From Hydractinia symbiolongicarpus (Eukaryota > Cnidaria > Hydrozoa > Anthoathecata > Hydractiniidae), in the NCBI RefSeq assembly GCF_029227915.1, contig NC_079888.1, positions 2,119,001-2,183,000 on the forward strand: DNA of 64,000 nucleotides, in the 5' to 3' direction. Under the pieces are notes generated by a model. It did not search any database. It was given only the letters and a program-made list of their open reading frames with translations, and was not told the origin of the DNA. Below are positions 24,495 through 34,645 of the stretch, piece after piece. Positions within the stretch are counted from its first letter, which is position 1; every line of letters starts with the position of its first letter. Both the position numbers and the translations under genes were made by a program.

Positions 24495-25205
24495 CCCTAT
24501 TCGGTCTGGGGGGGTGGCCGCATTCCGCCCCACCTGACGGTTTTTTTTAAAAACTCATTGCTTTGTTATATGGCTATGATACTTACTGAGTTTTGATATT
24601 TATCTATTAGACACCTGCATGCTAGATTTTTAGGTCCCATACCTTTCAGAGACTTTGATATTGGCCATTACTACCCCTAAAAATCTCTATGAAATCCTTA
24701 TAATGGGGAAAATATGTTAACCAAGGATTATCCTTAGAACTTGAAACTTGCAACACTACTTTGTTTTATCAAGAAGAATCGCTTTGTATAATTTGGACAC
24801 GTGAGCAGTTCGATTTCCCGATTTTGTCGGGTTTTTCCGCGAAATTCGGAAAAAACGGATTTTCGGGCAATTGTTGGCAATTTTTTACGCGATCCATGTA
24901 AAAACCGGAAGATATGTTAAATAACTTTTATTTAACTTTCAGAAACTTCAAACAAAATTTCGCTCTAGAGCAAAAGTAATTAAGTTTTAAAACGATAGGG
25001 GAATTTTTAACAAATTTCAAGCTTCTGATCACTTCACAGAAAATGTGGTGACGCAAGCAAAAAATTTTTTCCCCCATTTTGTTTCTTTTATGACGTACTA
25101 GAAGTATGCCAAGTTTGATTCAATTTGAACAACTCAATGAAAAGTTATTGACGGGGCGGAATCCCCCCGTTATAGTATGGTCGAAAAACCCCGGACCGAA
25201 TAGGG
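24495..25205. mobile_element. piggyBac-type MITE (711 bp, TTAA flanks)
   Basis: TTAA at 24491-24494 and 25206-25209 flank termini CCCTATTCGGTC and GACCGAATAGGG (12-bp perfect inverted ends). Each is followed inward by a G/C-rich block (CCGCATTCCGCCCC on the left, GGGGCGGAATCCCCCC on the right). TTAA duplication with CCC termini is diagnostic of piggyBac. No transposase frame is present. Relatives lie at 2100 and 3440-3720. Confidence 0.85.
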
Positions 25206-25209
25206 TTAA

Positions 25210-28200
25210 TGTTGTCTCATTTGCTAAGAGGATAATTTGACCTCAATATTAAAAAGTTTATGATAGCTGCAGGTACTTCAGAAGTAATTTTTTAGAATTC
25301 ATTGCATTACAAGGTAATGATGAGTTATAAAGTCTGAACATCGCGTACATTTTGAAAACAACAAAAAATTTTTAAATTGTAGGATTTACTACAGTATTAG
25401 TGGACACTGTAATCAGGGGCGGGTCTAGGGTTAGGCAGCCTAAGCAATTGCCTAAGCCTAATTTTGTGACCTAGTAGAGAAAAAAAATTCTATAGATAGA
25501 ATAATCTATAAAAAAATTAAATTTTTTTTATAAATTTATTTTTGACATCCGCCGATTTCCACTTTATGACGATGCGGCGCATTTTATCGATTTTTTTTTA
25601 TTTTACTCAAATAAGCAAACCCGGGGCGATCTTAGGCAAATTTTCGATTCGCCTAAAACGTCCGCGGGTTTTCAAGTTCCAATGAATGAAATTCTGGAAT
25701 GTGAAGAAAAAACGCCTAAAACGTCCGTGGGTTAAAAAGTTTAAGCGCCTAAAACGACCACGGGTATGGTTACATGGACAAGTGGATGTTTCTTTTTCAA
25801 CATGGTTTACCTGGGTCAGGGAGCACTTCAAATATCTAGAATATCAAAGCAATTCTATGCTACCTAAGTTAAATGAAGAAGTTTTGAATTTGGAAACCCT
25901 TTCAGATATTGAAAGGATTGGAAATGCTGGAGGGAAACATTTTAGCCACGTGTGCCATGTTGTTGTCTCAAACCAAACCTTCATCTTCCTCCGCAAGAGA
26001 CAATAAATTCATTGCTTTAAAGTAAGTAATACTTGAAATATTTTAGTTTTAGCTGCTCTTGAATTATAGGCACTTTTGTGTCAAGAACTATCCTTAAAAG
26101 TGGTAAACCACCAGATGTTCTTACAAAACATGTGATTAAAATCTTTTTTTTATCGAAACAAAAGATTTTAACTTGACCTCGATCAAATGTATTGTTTGTT
26201 TATAAAAGCCCAATGCTAAGCGAAATAACTGAGGCAATTTATGTAAACACTGTCTTGGCGGTCAAAAGATGTTTTGGTGTGTATGTTAAAATTGGTATAG
26301 AGTGGTGTATTACTAGCTACCTACCTCTATGTGTATTAGTTTGGATTTTGTTAGTTTTTTTGTTTAACGTCTTAAGGTCACAGAGACATCTCTTTCATGA
26401 ACGCAAAAGTCCAAGCTAAATGTTAATAGATCTGCAGATCACCTTCCCTCCCCTAAAGATCAAAATCAGAAAAGGTAATATTTGAATGTTGTCAGTCCTT
26501 GAAATCATAAGCACTCGGCTATGTGTCCCTGTTTAAATATTTCTTATTCTCATCTTGTTGAGCAATACAACGTATATAATTTTGTTTTAGGATAAGATAT
26601 TTTGATGTCACTCTAGTGCCTATGATGAATGTTCTTCTGACAACGAGTCATGAACTAATTATTTGGAAGTTGGGCTAATTAAACGCCATCAATCAATTTA
26701 TCAATGGCTTCATTTCTTTAGATGAAGTTTTCATGGATGTGGTATAGCATAAAATGAAGTAATAGGTTAAGATTGAAAATTGCAGATGTCAACAATTTCT
26801 ATGTGTCTTCGTCTTTTTTCCTTAAATACGTGTAAAGCTGACCTTATTAGTCCGTAAGATGGTTTTGTGCTTGTTAAATGTTCTTTACGTATTGATCATC
26901 ATAATAAAGGCTGTTGGTGATGGAATACAACCTCACGAATATCCTACATGCCCTTCTTCCACTGACATTATCATTACCAACTGACAGCATAAATGCCGAC
27001 CAGAGATTATACTTTTAGTGGGCATTGTTTAAGCAATTTTCCATTCCAGATTATTAAATAACTCAATTGATTCATGTAATTCATAAGGATGTATTTTTTG
27101 TGTTTTTGTCTGCTATCTGGTAATATTCGTACACTGTCCTGTTACTCATTTGAGTATAATGACTTCCTCCCAATTTCTTCTTAATATTTCTATTCAGAAA
27201 GAATTCAGGGCGTGATATGTCAGATAAATCAATAGTAACACCGCATTTGAATTTTATTTGGGTTTCTATTTGGCATTTTGAATTTAAAAAAAACTTTTGG
27301 AACAGGAATATTAAAGTTTTACCAGGTGGTCAATTAGATTGAATAACCGCAAGATTTTTTTATATAGATGGAAATAACCTCAGCTTGATACAAAGACTTT
27401 AGAATTTATCTTTTATTATTTTTCGCATCCTCTTTCTAATTAAAATGCTTTTTACACTCTGTAATATCACAATTTATTAGTTTTGAAGCAAACATAATGT
27501 GCTACATCATTTCCAGGGATGTACTTTTGTTTGCATTTTTCACCACATGCCAGTGTGGGACATTTTATTTGTTCCGTGAAAATTCGTAGAACTCACTCTG
27601 TGAATAATATACGCCATCGTTTATTTATGAAAACAAAAATGTTTAAATAACCACTCATGGTCAAAATGTTCTATGAAATAGTAATAATGTCAAGGAAGAA
27701 ATACTGGGGCTGAATTAAAATTAACTTTCTCAGCAAGCACATCTGCTGGTATTGCATTTTTATCAGGAAATGAAAACACGGAATGGCGAAGCAATTTTTG
27801 TTCTAAAATACAAGTGTAGGTACAAGAATTGGAGAAGACGGTGTAATTAAAAGACTGAATACTTGAGTGAAAGAGATGATGTTGTGTTGCACGATACTGT
27901 TCTCTGTAGAATTTGTCTGGTCTTGTAAATTTGATCGCTGCATGCGCAAGCATAAACCGCCACAGTAGTTTAGTAATCCTTATTATTATACACTCGTAGG
28001 ATAAGCCGCCTTTCTTATAATTATCACACTTCATATTGGCTACAATCATTCAATCAAGTATAAATTTTTGGGTGCAAGTATGATCGGTTTGATTTGCTTA
28101 AAAATGATGGTGGAAAAGTTTATACATCTACAAATGCACTTTTACATCTAAAAATTAAACATGAATCGCTTTAAGAAGATTGTATTATCAACTACTTGAT

Positions 28201-28287
28201 AGATTTCCTTGAATTTAACATCCCACCAACAAACCGCGCGTTTTATTGTGTATATTTATGATTGTGGCAGTATTAAAAAAGAATGTT
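25210..28287. other. intergenic; short G/C-rich repeats, unassigned frame
   Basis: CGCCTAAAACG followed by (T/A)CC(G/A)CGGGT occurs three times at about 25650-25766. A 106-codon plus frame overlaps it (25686-26006) and a 119-codon minus frame sits at 27690-28049; neither has a recognisable domain. About 50 bp at 27503-27570 resembles 37043-37110 (TGTACTT-TGTTT ... ATGCCAGTGTGGGA). Confidence 0.45.
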
Positions 28288-28294
28288 GACACGC

Positions 28295-28373
28295 CAACAT
28301 AGTCGCGCCAAAAATTATTACGATAATAGTAATAAATGAAAAAGGTAAAATTATGACGATAATCGTAATAATT
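28295..28373. repeat. left terminal inverted repeat of the KDZ element
   Basis: Near-identical to the reverse complement of 34560-34638. It is itself partly palindromic (ATTATTACGAT ... ATCGTAATAAT), so each end can fold on itself. Confidence 0.9.
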
Positions 28374-28793
28374 TTAGACTACGCGCTATGGCTGTAATAG
28401 CTGCGGAGTAATTATGCACGAATTACGATTCAAAACGTGACATCGGCATACTGTAGTATTATACTCTACTAGCTACACTGGTGACTTGTTTGGTTGACTG
28501 TGGGCTAAAATTTGCAATGGAAGGTGAGTTTAGACTGCTTGGTTTATGCAACACTTATGCTAGATGGATCTTTGTGAATCTTACTCTGGTGCTTTATGGT
28601 TATGGTTAGCTAGCTAGCTAGATCGTCACATAGTCTGGCAGTCCCAGCGTCCCTTTTACTAAACAAAATTAAGAAAAACTGGAGAAACTGTCATCTCAAG
28701 CTACTTCTAGCTACGAGAATAATTATTACTGACGTGGTTCTCCCACAATTCAATCCCTACTGGCTGCTAAATATACGTTCAGCTGCCAGCTTG

Positions 28794-28794
<1 letters not shown>

Positions 28795-28826
<32 letters not shown>

Positions 28827-29031
28827 GTGCATATTTTACATGGCTAGCCTCACAAATATCGAGGGATATACCCTGTCTATTATTTCCAGGAGGGGCCATG
28901 GCTTAGATGGAGAGTCCTAGAGTATTTAATGCTCATTTTGAGCTACGCAGACCCAATTAGAGCCCGCGCTCTACTAGACAACTCCCGGCAACATCCAACG
29001 GCCCACTATAACCACTAATCTACGGCGCCAC
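28795..29031 (-). mobile_element. SINE copy 1 (internally deleted), inside KDZ element
   Basis: Read on the minus strand it starts GTGGCGCCGTAGATTAGTGG (A-box part of the tRNA-like head), jumps over the B box to the body, and ends in (ATCT)n, seen as GATA repeats at 28795-28826. About 115 bp are missing compared with the copy at 50791. Confidence 0.88.
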
Positions 29032-29559
29032 TAGCCAGGGAGTACACAAGCAATAAGACATTCCTGTAGAGAACAGGGTGTAATTGGGTTAAAGGAATCC
29101 CTGATATATATTTAACATTTTGTTATTCTTATAGGTATATCGAAAACAAAGAAAGTGAAGGTATTATATATTAGTATTAATAAAAATAATATTTCAATTA
29201 TACAGGAACGGTAACGTTACCACGCCATCTTTTAGTGCCACATTCAGAATATTATGAATCTAGGTAAGGGAGGGTGGGGGGTGGTGGTGCTGCTGAGTGG
29301 TTGCAAATTTTTTTGATTGAAAAGGTCTAGAATTCTGGAAAATGATCTTTCGATTTAATTCTATTTACTTCACGTCTGCAAAACATTGCTAACGTGAAAC
29401 GTCTTTTACCGTCTAAAACCATAAACCACCTAAAACCATCTAGCCTAGCTAATTTTGAGGGATATATCAATTGTGGATTGTTTACAGAAAAGACGAAAAA
29501 AAAGTTGTTATACAGTGTTTAAGGCTTCCATTTGTGCAACAAAAATCTCAGAAATTTCT

Positions 29560-29672
29560 ACCCGACTGGACAACTACCATAAACAGCAATCAAACCCACA
29601 ACGTTTCACATGTGAGTCGAGCGCTTAACCAATGCAGCTTACGATCCCCTAGTTTTGCGATCATGTGCTTCC
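29560..29672 (-). repeat. tRNA-like segment, possible second SINE family
   Basis: On the minus strand TGCATTGGTTAAGCGC (A-box-like) is followed about 33 nt later by GTGGGTTTGATTGC (B-box-like). It differs from the GATA-tailed SINE. No clear 3' tail. Confidence 0.3.
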
Positions 29673-29770
29673 AGGAACAATGGGCTAAATTTGGCTAGAA
29701 AATGAGGGCAATACTTTCGCAAGTTCAAGTTACCAAATCAAAAATACGCAACATCAACAAAAATCTGCTG

Positions 29771-29773
<3 letters not shown>

Positions 29774-29864
<91 letters not shown>
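29774..29864. repeat. (AT)n microsatellite
   Basis: About 45 uninterrupted AT units. It lies where the C-terminal coding part of the KDZ transposase would be expected. Confidence 0.97.
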
Positions 29865-29866
<2 letters not shown>

Positions 29867-30003
29867 ACGGACCTTGCGCAACTGATAGTATTTATGCAAA
29901 TGTATAATTTTAAGAAAGTGGTTGTAAGAAGATTCAAACAACGCGGTTGCAGTTGGCAGAACATCGTAGTTATCTTATATTTACCAAAAAGTTCATGTTT
30001 TAC

Positions 30004-32643
30004 CTTTCTATATCTACGAACAAGATCTTTAGCTAAACCGCGGATTTTGTTCTTATTCCACGAAGCCATCATTTCTGTGATATGTTCTTCACGATCTATA
30101 ATTTGGAAACGTCAGTTTTAAAGGATATAAGTTTCGGCGAGCATAAAAAAATACAAATTCTTTCTTAAGAACAGTTGACTTAAAGGAAGCCTTCATAGAA
30201 ATTGATTACGTAAACATTATACTAACTACTAACTTTCAGGAAGTTGATGTTTGTTAGAGTTTCCACATCGCGATAAGAAGCTGAATATTTGTTCAGTTTC
30301 CTCACCAGTTGATTTTCCCGTCCCATCTGTCCATGCTCCATCCCACTGAACCTAGAGTTAAACGGAATAACGAATATAAAACTTTTTAAAAACTCCGTTT
30401 ATAAAATATTTAATTGCTTTTAAAATCTTTACAAAAAACTATACATTTGCATTATTGACTTTATCTGGACAATTTTCCTAATATATTTTGCCAAAAATAC
30501 ATTTAAAAAATTACCTGACAGTTTAATGAATGGCCCTTGGCATGCATAACAGACAATGCAGGTTTAGTCTTCAAAGCTAACCCAGGTTCTTTACGTTTTA
30601 TGAAACCCCACAGTTTGCACATTACATCTGCAAAGCAATATTTTGGAGCATTTTTTTCCACCAAACGTCAACATGGCAACTATGTTGAGAAATGGTGCAA
30701 CAGGGGCAGTCAAACCACATATTTTCTTGAATTTTTTCCTTTTCATACAAGCAGTAGCACCATTCTCGAAAAGAAGTTGAAAATGCCATTCGATGAATAG
30801 TTCCAATCTAATATAATTTTATAAAAATCATATATATGTCTCATATCCTGTATAAGTAATAATAACTATAATCTAGTTTGCACTTCTTTTAATAAACAAA
30901 AACAAGAAGGTAAAATGCAAACAGAATAATATTTTCTTTTAGTATTTATCTTATAATAATTCATAATAACACCATTTTAATGCAGCCATGCATTATATGC
31001 AATTACATATAAGTACAAAAAACTTTCCTAATAAAATTTCTTAATACATACAATGTTTTTGAAATGAAATAAGTTTTATCTCATGTTATAATCATATTAT
31101 CTTCATTATCATGCAAGCAAAATGAAACAATTAAAAAATGCTTACCCTTCCATTTCCAAGAGATAGTTCAACGAGGGCAGCAATGAATGAACTTTCTGAT
31201 GTACCTGGCATCTTGCTTCTGATATTACTCCAAAGGTTAAAGAGATTCACATCAACTAGATAATTCAATGTTGTTGGTGCAGCAGGCCAATACCCAGAAC
31301 GGATAATGGTGCGTAGGTCAAACGGATCATCTTTAGCTCCACAACTTTTGCAAACAATTGTGTGCTTGTAAAAATCATAGCGACCTGAACGGAAACAAGA
31401 CATGAAAAAATAAAAGAATATAAGTAATTATAATGAAGGAAAAACACAATTTCCAGAGTTACTCACCTCTTTCATTGAGAACTATGCACATTTCATCACA
31501 TGGATCATAAATAATGTCTGTACTTGTGCATGACAAACATGAATAACGTTTCAAAGGAAGTATTCTAACTAAAAATATATTGCATTGATTTTTAAAGTAA
31601 ACAGGTAAATAGAAATTTATCCAGGCTGATATAAACACACCATTCTACCTGCTTTTTGTATGTGATTTTCATCATCTATAACTTGTAACGGTGAAAGTGG
31701 AACCTGATACTTGTCTATATAACATCGATCGTGAAATGGGTGGAGATGGTGAGTTTTCCTATCACATTTAGCACAGTAGTCTTTATGACATTGACTACAA
31801 GTGACGCAAGATCTGTGTGATAGACAATTATTGCACAAACTATCCAGAACTTGCAACATATAATATTCTTCATGAATATCAGCTCGTTTCTTATTCCAAG
31901 CTTCAAAACTTGAAAACATCCTCTTATTCCAAGACTGCCTTCTCCTTGGCTGCTTTACATGAGTTGGCAAAAGTGACTTCAGAGTATTGAAACACTGGTT
32001 GACTTCTTCTTCATAACCTTTGAAACATTATCAACAAAATTTCATGACTAAATGATATACATATATATACATATATACACAAACACTGCCTAATATCTAC
32101 CTTTTGCTTAGCCCATCTGTGTGAATGGCAAAAGTTTAGTTTTAAGGTCAATCACTATACATCTGAAAAATTCACAGCAGTAATAAATACACTGCTATTA
32201 TATACCTGCTTCTTTAATATATAAAAAACCTGATTTTAGTACATAATAACAGTATAGTGATAAACATACTAGCCAATGAAGGTTGGTCATCAGAACACTC
32301 TTCTATTTCTGTCAACCAATCTTCATCATTTTCTATTGAAAACATACAAGAAAATAATGAATTTTAAGCCTAAAAATAATTTTTTTATTAAGTGGGAATC
32401 CCCAGTAACCAAAATTATCAGTGGTTAAGAAAACACATACCAGTGTGATCTAAATCCTTATCAAGACAAGCTTTCTTAACACTTTTCGAAGCATAGTTTT
32501 TCCGTTCCTTAAACAATCTTTTCCCATCTGCGTTTCGCCTATAATGGATAGTACGTGGCTTTCTCTTTTTTTGCTTTGCTGCTCCTTTGTCAGAATCAAG
32601 GCCAGCCAGTATGGACATGGATAAGTCTTGTAATTCTGTGAAT

Positions 32644-32685
<42 letters not shown>

Positions 32686-32739
32686 CATGACGGCCTTATT
32701 AAAGCTGTCCATATATGGTCACTCACCTTTGTTTGCCAT
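30004..32739 (-). pseudogene. KDZ transposase gene, ten-exon reading, defective
   Basis: Nine exons are assigned by splice sites and phase (minus strand): 32739-32727, 32635-32441, 32332-32270, 32017-31649, 31568-31467, 31384-31146, 30807-30515, 30351-30234 and 30095-30004. A tenth, carrying the C-terminus, would be expected but was not found. It starts MANKELQDLS. Exon 4 has a CxxC/CxxC/His zinc cluster (CSQCHKDYCAKC, HHLHPFHDR). Exon 6 has SGYWPAAPT and the MPGTSESSF helix. Exon 7 has FDCPCCTISQHSCHVD and LSVMHAKGHSLNCQ. Exon 8 has GAWTDGTGKSTGEETEQIFSFL, exon 9 REEHITEMMASWNK. All are KDZ landmarks. Defects: frame is lost by one base at an A7 run in exon 7. The interval between HVD and LSVMHAKGH is far shorter than usual, so catalytic sequence is missing. 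The C-terminus is replaced by an (AT)n tract. The role would have been DNA cut-and-paste transposition. Confidence 0.78.
32643..32691. repeat. (AT)n microsatellite with ACACAC end
   Basis: AT repeats with one ATAC interruption, in the first intron of the KDZ transposase gene, just upstream of the exon 2 acceptor. Confidence 0.9.
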
Positions 32740-33043
32740 TCTAATCACCAGTGTCACATTTTATAACCCATTAACTGCATAATAGTGTATATAATATATA
32801 ATACTAATTAAGACAGATCAAATTTCTAGTGTCATTTACATTAACATCAATCTGTAAAAGAAATTAATATTTTTTAGTCTATATATATATACATCCACAC
32901 TATTAAAACAACACTAACCCAATATAGCCAAGATTGTGATATAAACCTAATAACTTCACAACAATATATATATACCATTATTATCTCAAGCAGTTTACTT
33001 ACACAGACCTGGCAGGGTTTAAATAAAATTACAAAAGTGATTT

Positions 33044-33398
33044 GTGGCGCCGTAGATTAGTGGTTATAGCTCTCGTACTCTGTGCGGGAGACCGGGGTTC
33101 GATTCCTCTTGACGGCGATCCAACATGGGCGAGTGAATGTTACCATAGCCCCGGGTTAACCCAAGCCATGTGAGGGAAATTGGGAAGATGGCACACTGTG
33201 TGGGCCGTTGGATGTTGCCGGGAGTTGTCTAGTAGAGCGCGGGCTCTAATTGGGTCTGCGTAGCTCAAAATGAGCATTAAATACTCTAGGACTCTCCATC
33301 TACGCCATGGCCCCTCCTGGAAATAATAGACAGGGTATATCCCTCGATATTTGTGAGGCTAGCCATGTAAAATATGCACATCTATCTATCTCTATCTG
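33044..33398 (+). mobile_element. full-length tRNA-derived SINE (copy 2)
   Basis: The head GTGGCGCCGTAGATTAGTGG carries an A box and GGGGTTCGATTCC a B box at tRNA spacing, closing with a GGCG-type stem. A body of about 270 bp follows (AACCCAAGCCATGTGAGGG ... CATGTAAAATATGCACA), then a (ATCT)n tail. Pol III internal promoters and a tRNA-like head define it as a SINE. Confidence 0.93.
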
Positions 33399-33893
33399 CA
33401 AACATACTAACATTTTCTTATAACACTATTTTGCATTTTTTTTTTAAACAATTAAAATACATAGGATATGATATGCTATATATTACATATAATAATTTTA
33501 CCAATGACAGGTCGGGTAGCTATTACAGTTTAAGGGAAAAGACGTAGTTTACACAATCGACTCTTTACAAACAAACAGATTTCTTTGCTTGCATTTTCAG
33601 CGGTCTTGGCAGCTTGCGGAAGAGACAACTTTTCAAATGCAGATTGATACATCTATTTAAAGTCCTAATGATACCTTTATGCAAAAAAAACCACAAAAAA
33701 CCTTGCTTTATGAAGCATCTGTATGTTTTTGCCACGCAGATGTTGAAGACTACTGAAAATTTAAACAAAGCAATAAAACTATAGGACTGAATTTTTAAAA
33801 AAACGTTAAACCTGATATGTTGAGTAGTTTTAGGTTAATTTAGATTTTCTTTCAGATATTTGTAGTTCTTGTTTACTTATCAAAGCTTTTTTG

Positions 33894-34267
33894 GTAGTGA
33901 AGCCATAGCTTGGTGGTTATAACTCTCTTATTTGTGCAGGAGACCGGCGGATTGGATTCCCCCTTGGCGCAGCGATTCAATATGGCCGATTGAATGTTAC
34001 CATAGCCTCAGATTAACCACACCCATGTGAGGAAAATGGAGGAGATAGCACACTTTGTGTGTGGGCCATTGTATGCTTCAAGGCATTTCTTGCTAGAGCA
34101 CAGATTCTAAATTGGGTCTCTGCGTTGATGCTCAAAATGAGCATTAGCTCAATATTCCAAGACTCTTCATCCAAGCCATAGTCCCTCCAAAAAATAATAG
34201 ACCAGGTATATCCCTCGATAGTTGTGAGGCTAGCCATGTAAAATATGCACATTTACCTATCTATTTA
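33894..34267 (+). mobile_element. diverged SINE copy 3
   Basis: Same order as the copy at 33044 but with many substitutions: A box TAGCTTGGTGG, B box GGATTGGATTCC, body ending CATGTAAAATATGCACA and a short CTAT tail. It is older than copy 2 and also inside the KDZ element. Confidence 0.88.
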
Positions 34268-34559
34268 AAAAAACGCAGCTGAAGCTAAATAGCTAGCTAT
34301 GCTATAGTTATAGTGACATCATTACCCAACCAGAGAGAATGCCTAATAAAATTGGCACAAAACTATATGTTTAAGTACTTGCTTGACTTCGCTTATTATG
34401 TTTATCAATTTTACTCAACCACTCTGTTATTCTCAAGCACTAAAAATATTGGATCACATTGCCTGCCAGCAAGCCAAATCAATCAAACTCGTCTGGCTCA
34501 AATACGAAAGCACCCGTACTTCCTTCCCTGTAAACATGTCTCCGTACAGGGCTTGGCAT

Positions 34560-34638
34560 AATTATTACGATTATCGTCATAATTTTACCTTTTTCATTTA
34601 TTACTATAATCGTAATAATTTTTGGCGCGATCATGTTG
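34560..34638. repeat. right terminal inverted repeat of the KDZ element
   Basis: Partner of 28295-28373; differences are confined to a few bases. It is bounded by the GACACGC duplication at 34639-34645. Confidence 0.9.
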
Positions 34639-34645
34639 GACACGC

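Larger units (their letters stand above)
28295..34638 (-). mobile_element. KDZ (Zisupton-like) DNA transposon, 6.3 kb
   Basis: Inverted ends of about 80 bp (28295-28373 and 34560-34638) begin CAACAT, then GCGCCAAAAATTATTACGAT. The 7-bp GACACGC is duplicated at 28288-28294 and 34639-34645. Inside, a minus-strand multi-exon gene encodes a KDZ-type transposase with a Cys/His zinc region. KDZ elements are known for target duplications near 8 bp. Three SINEs and an (AT)n tract have inserted or expanded inside it, so this copy is old. Confidence 0.85.

Noticed and set aside
25686-26006. 106-codon plus-strand frame
   Set aside because: Its start lies in a short repeat and the remainder matches no family I recognise.
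27690-28049. 119-codon minus-strand frame
   Set aside because: Long for this composition but without recognisable family, splice signals or repeats.
29702-30121. Plus-strand frame with a long Ile-Tyr run
   Set aside because: Translation of the (AT)n microsatellite; the real coding strand here is minus (KDZ transposase exon 9).
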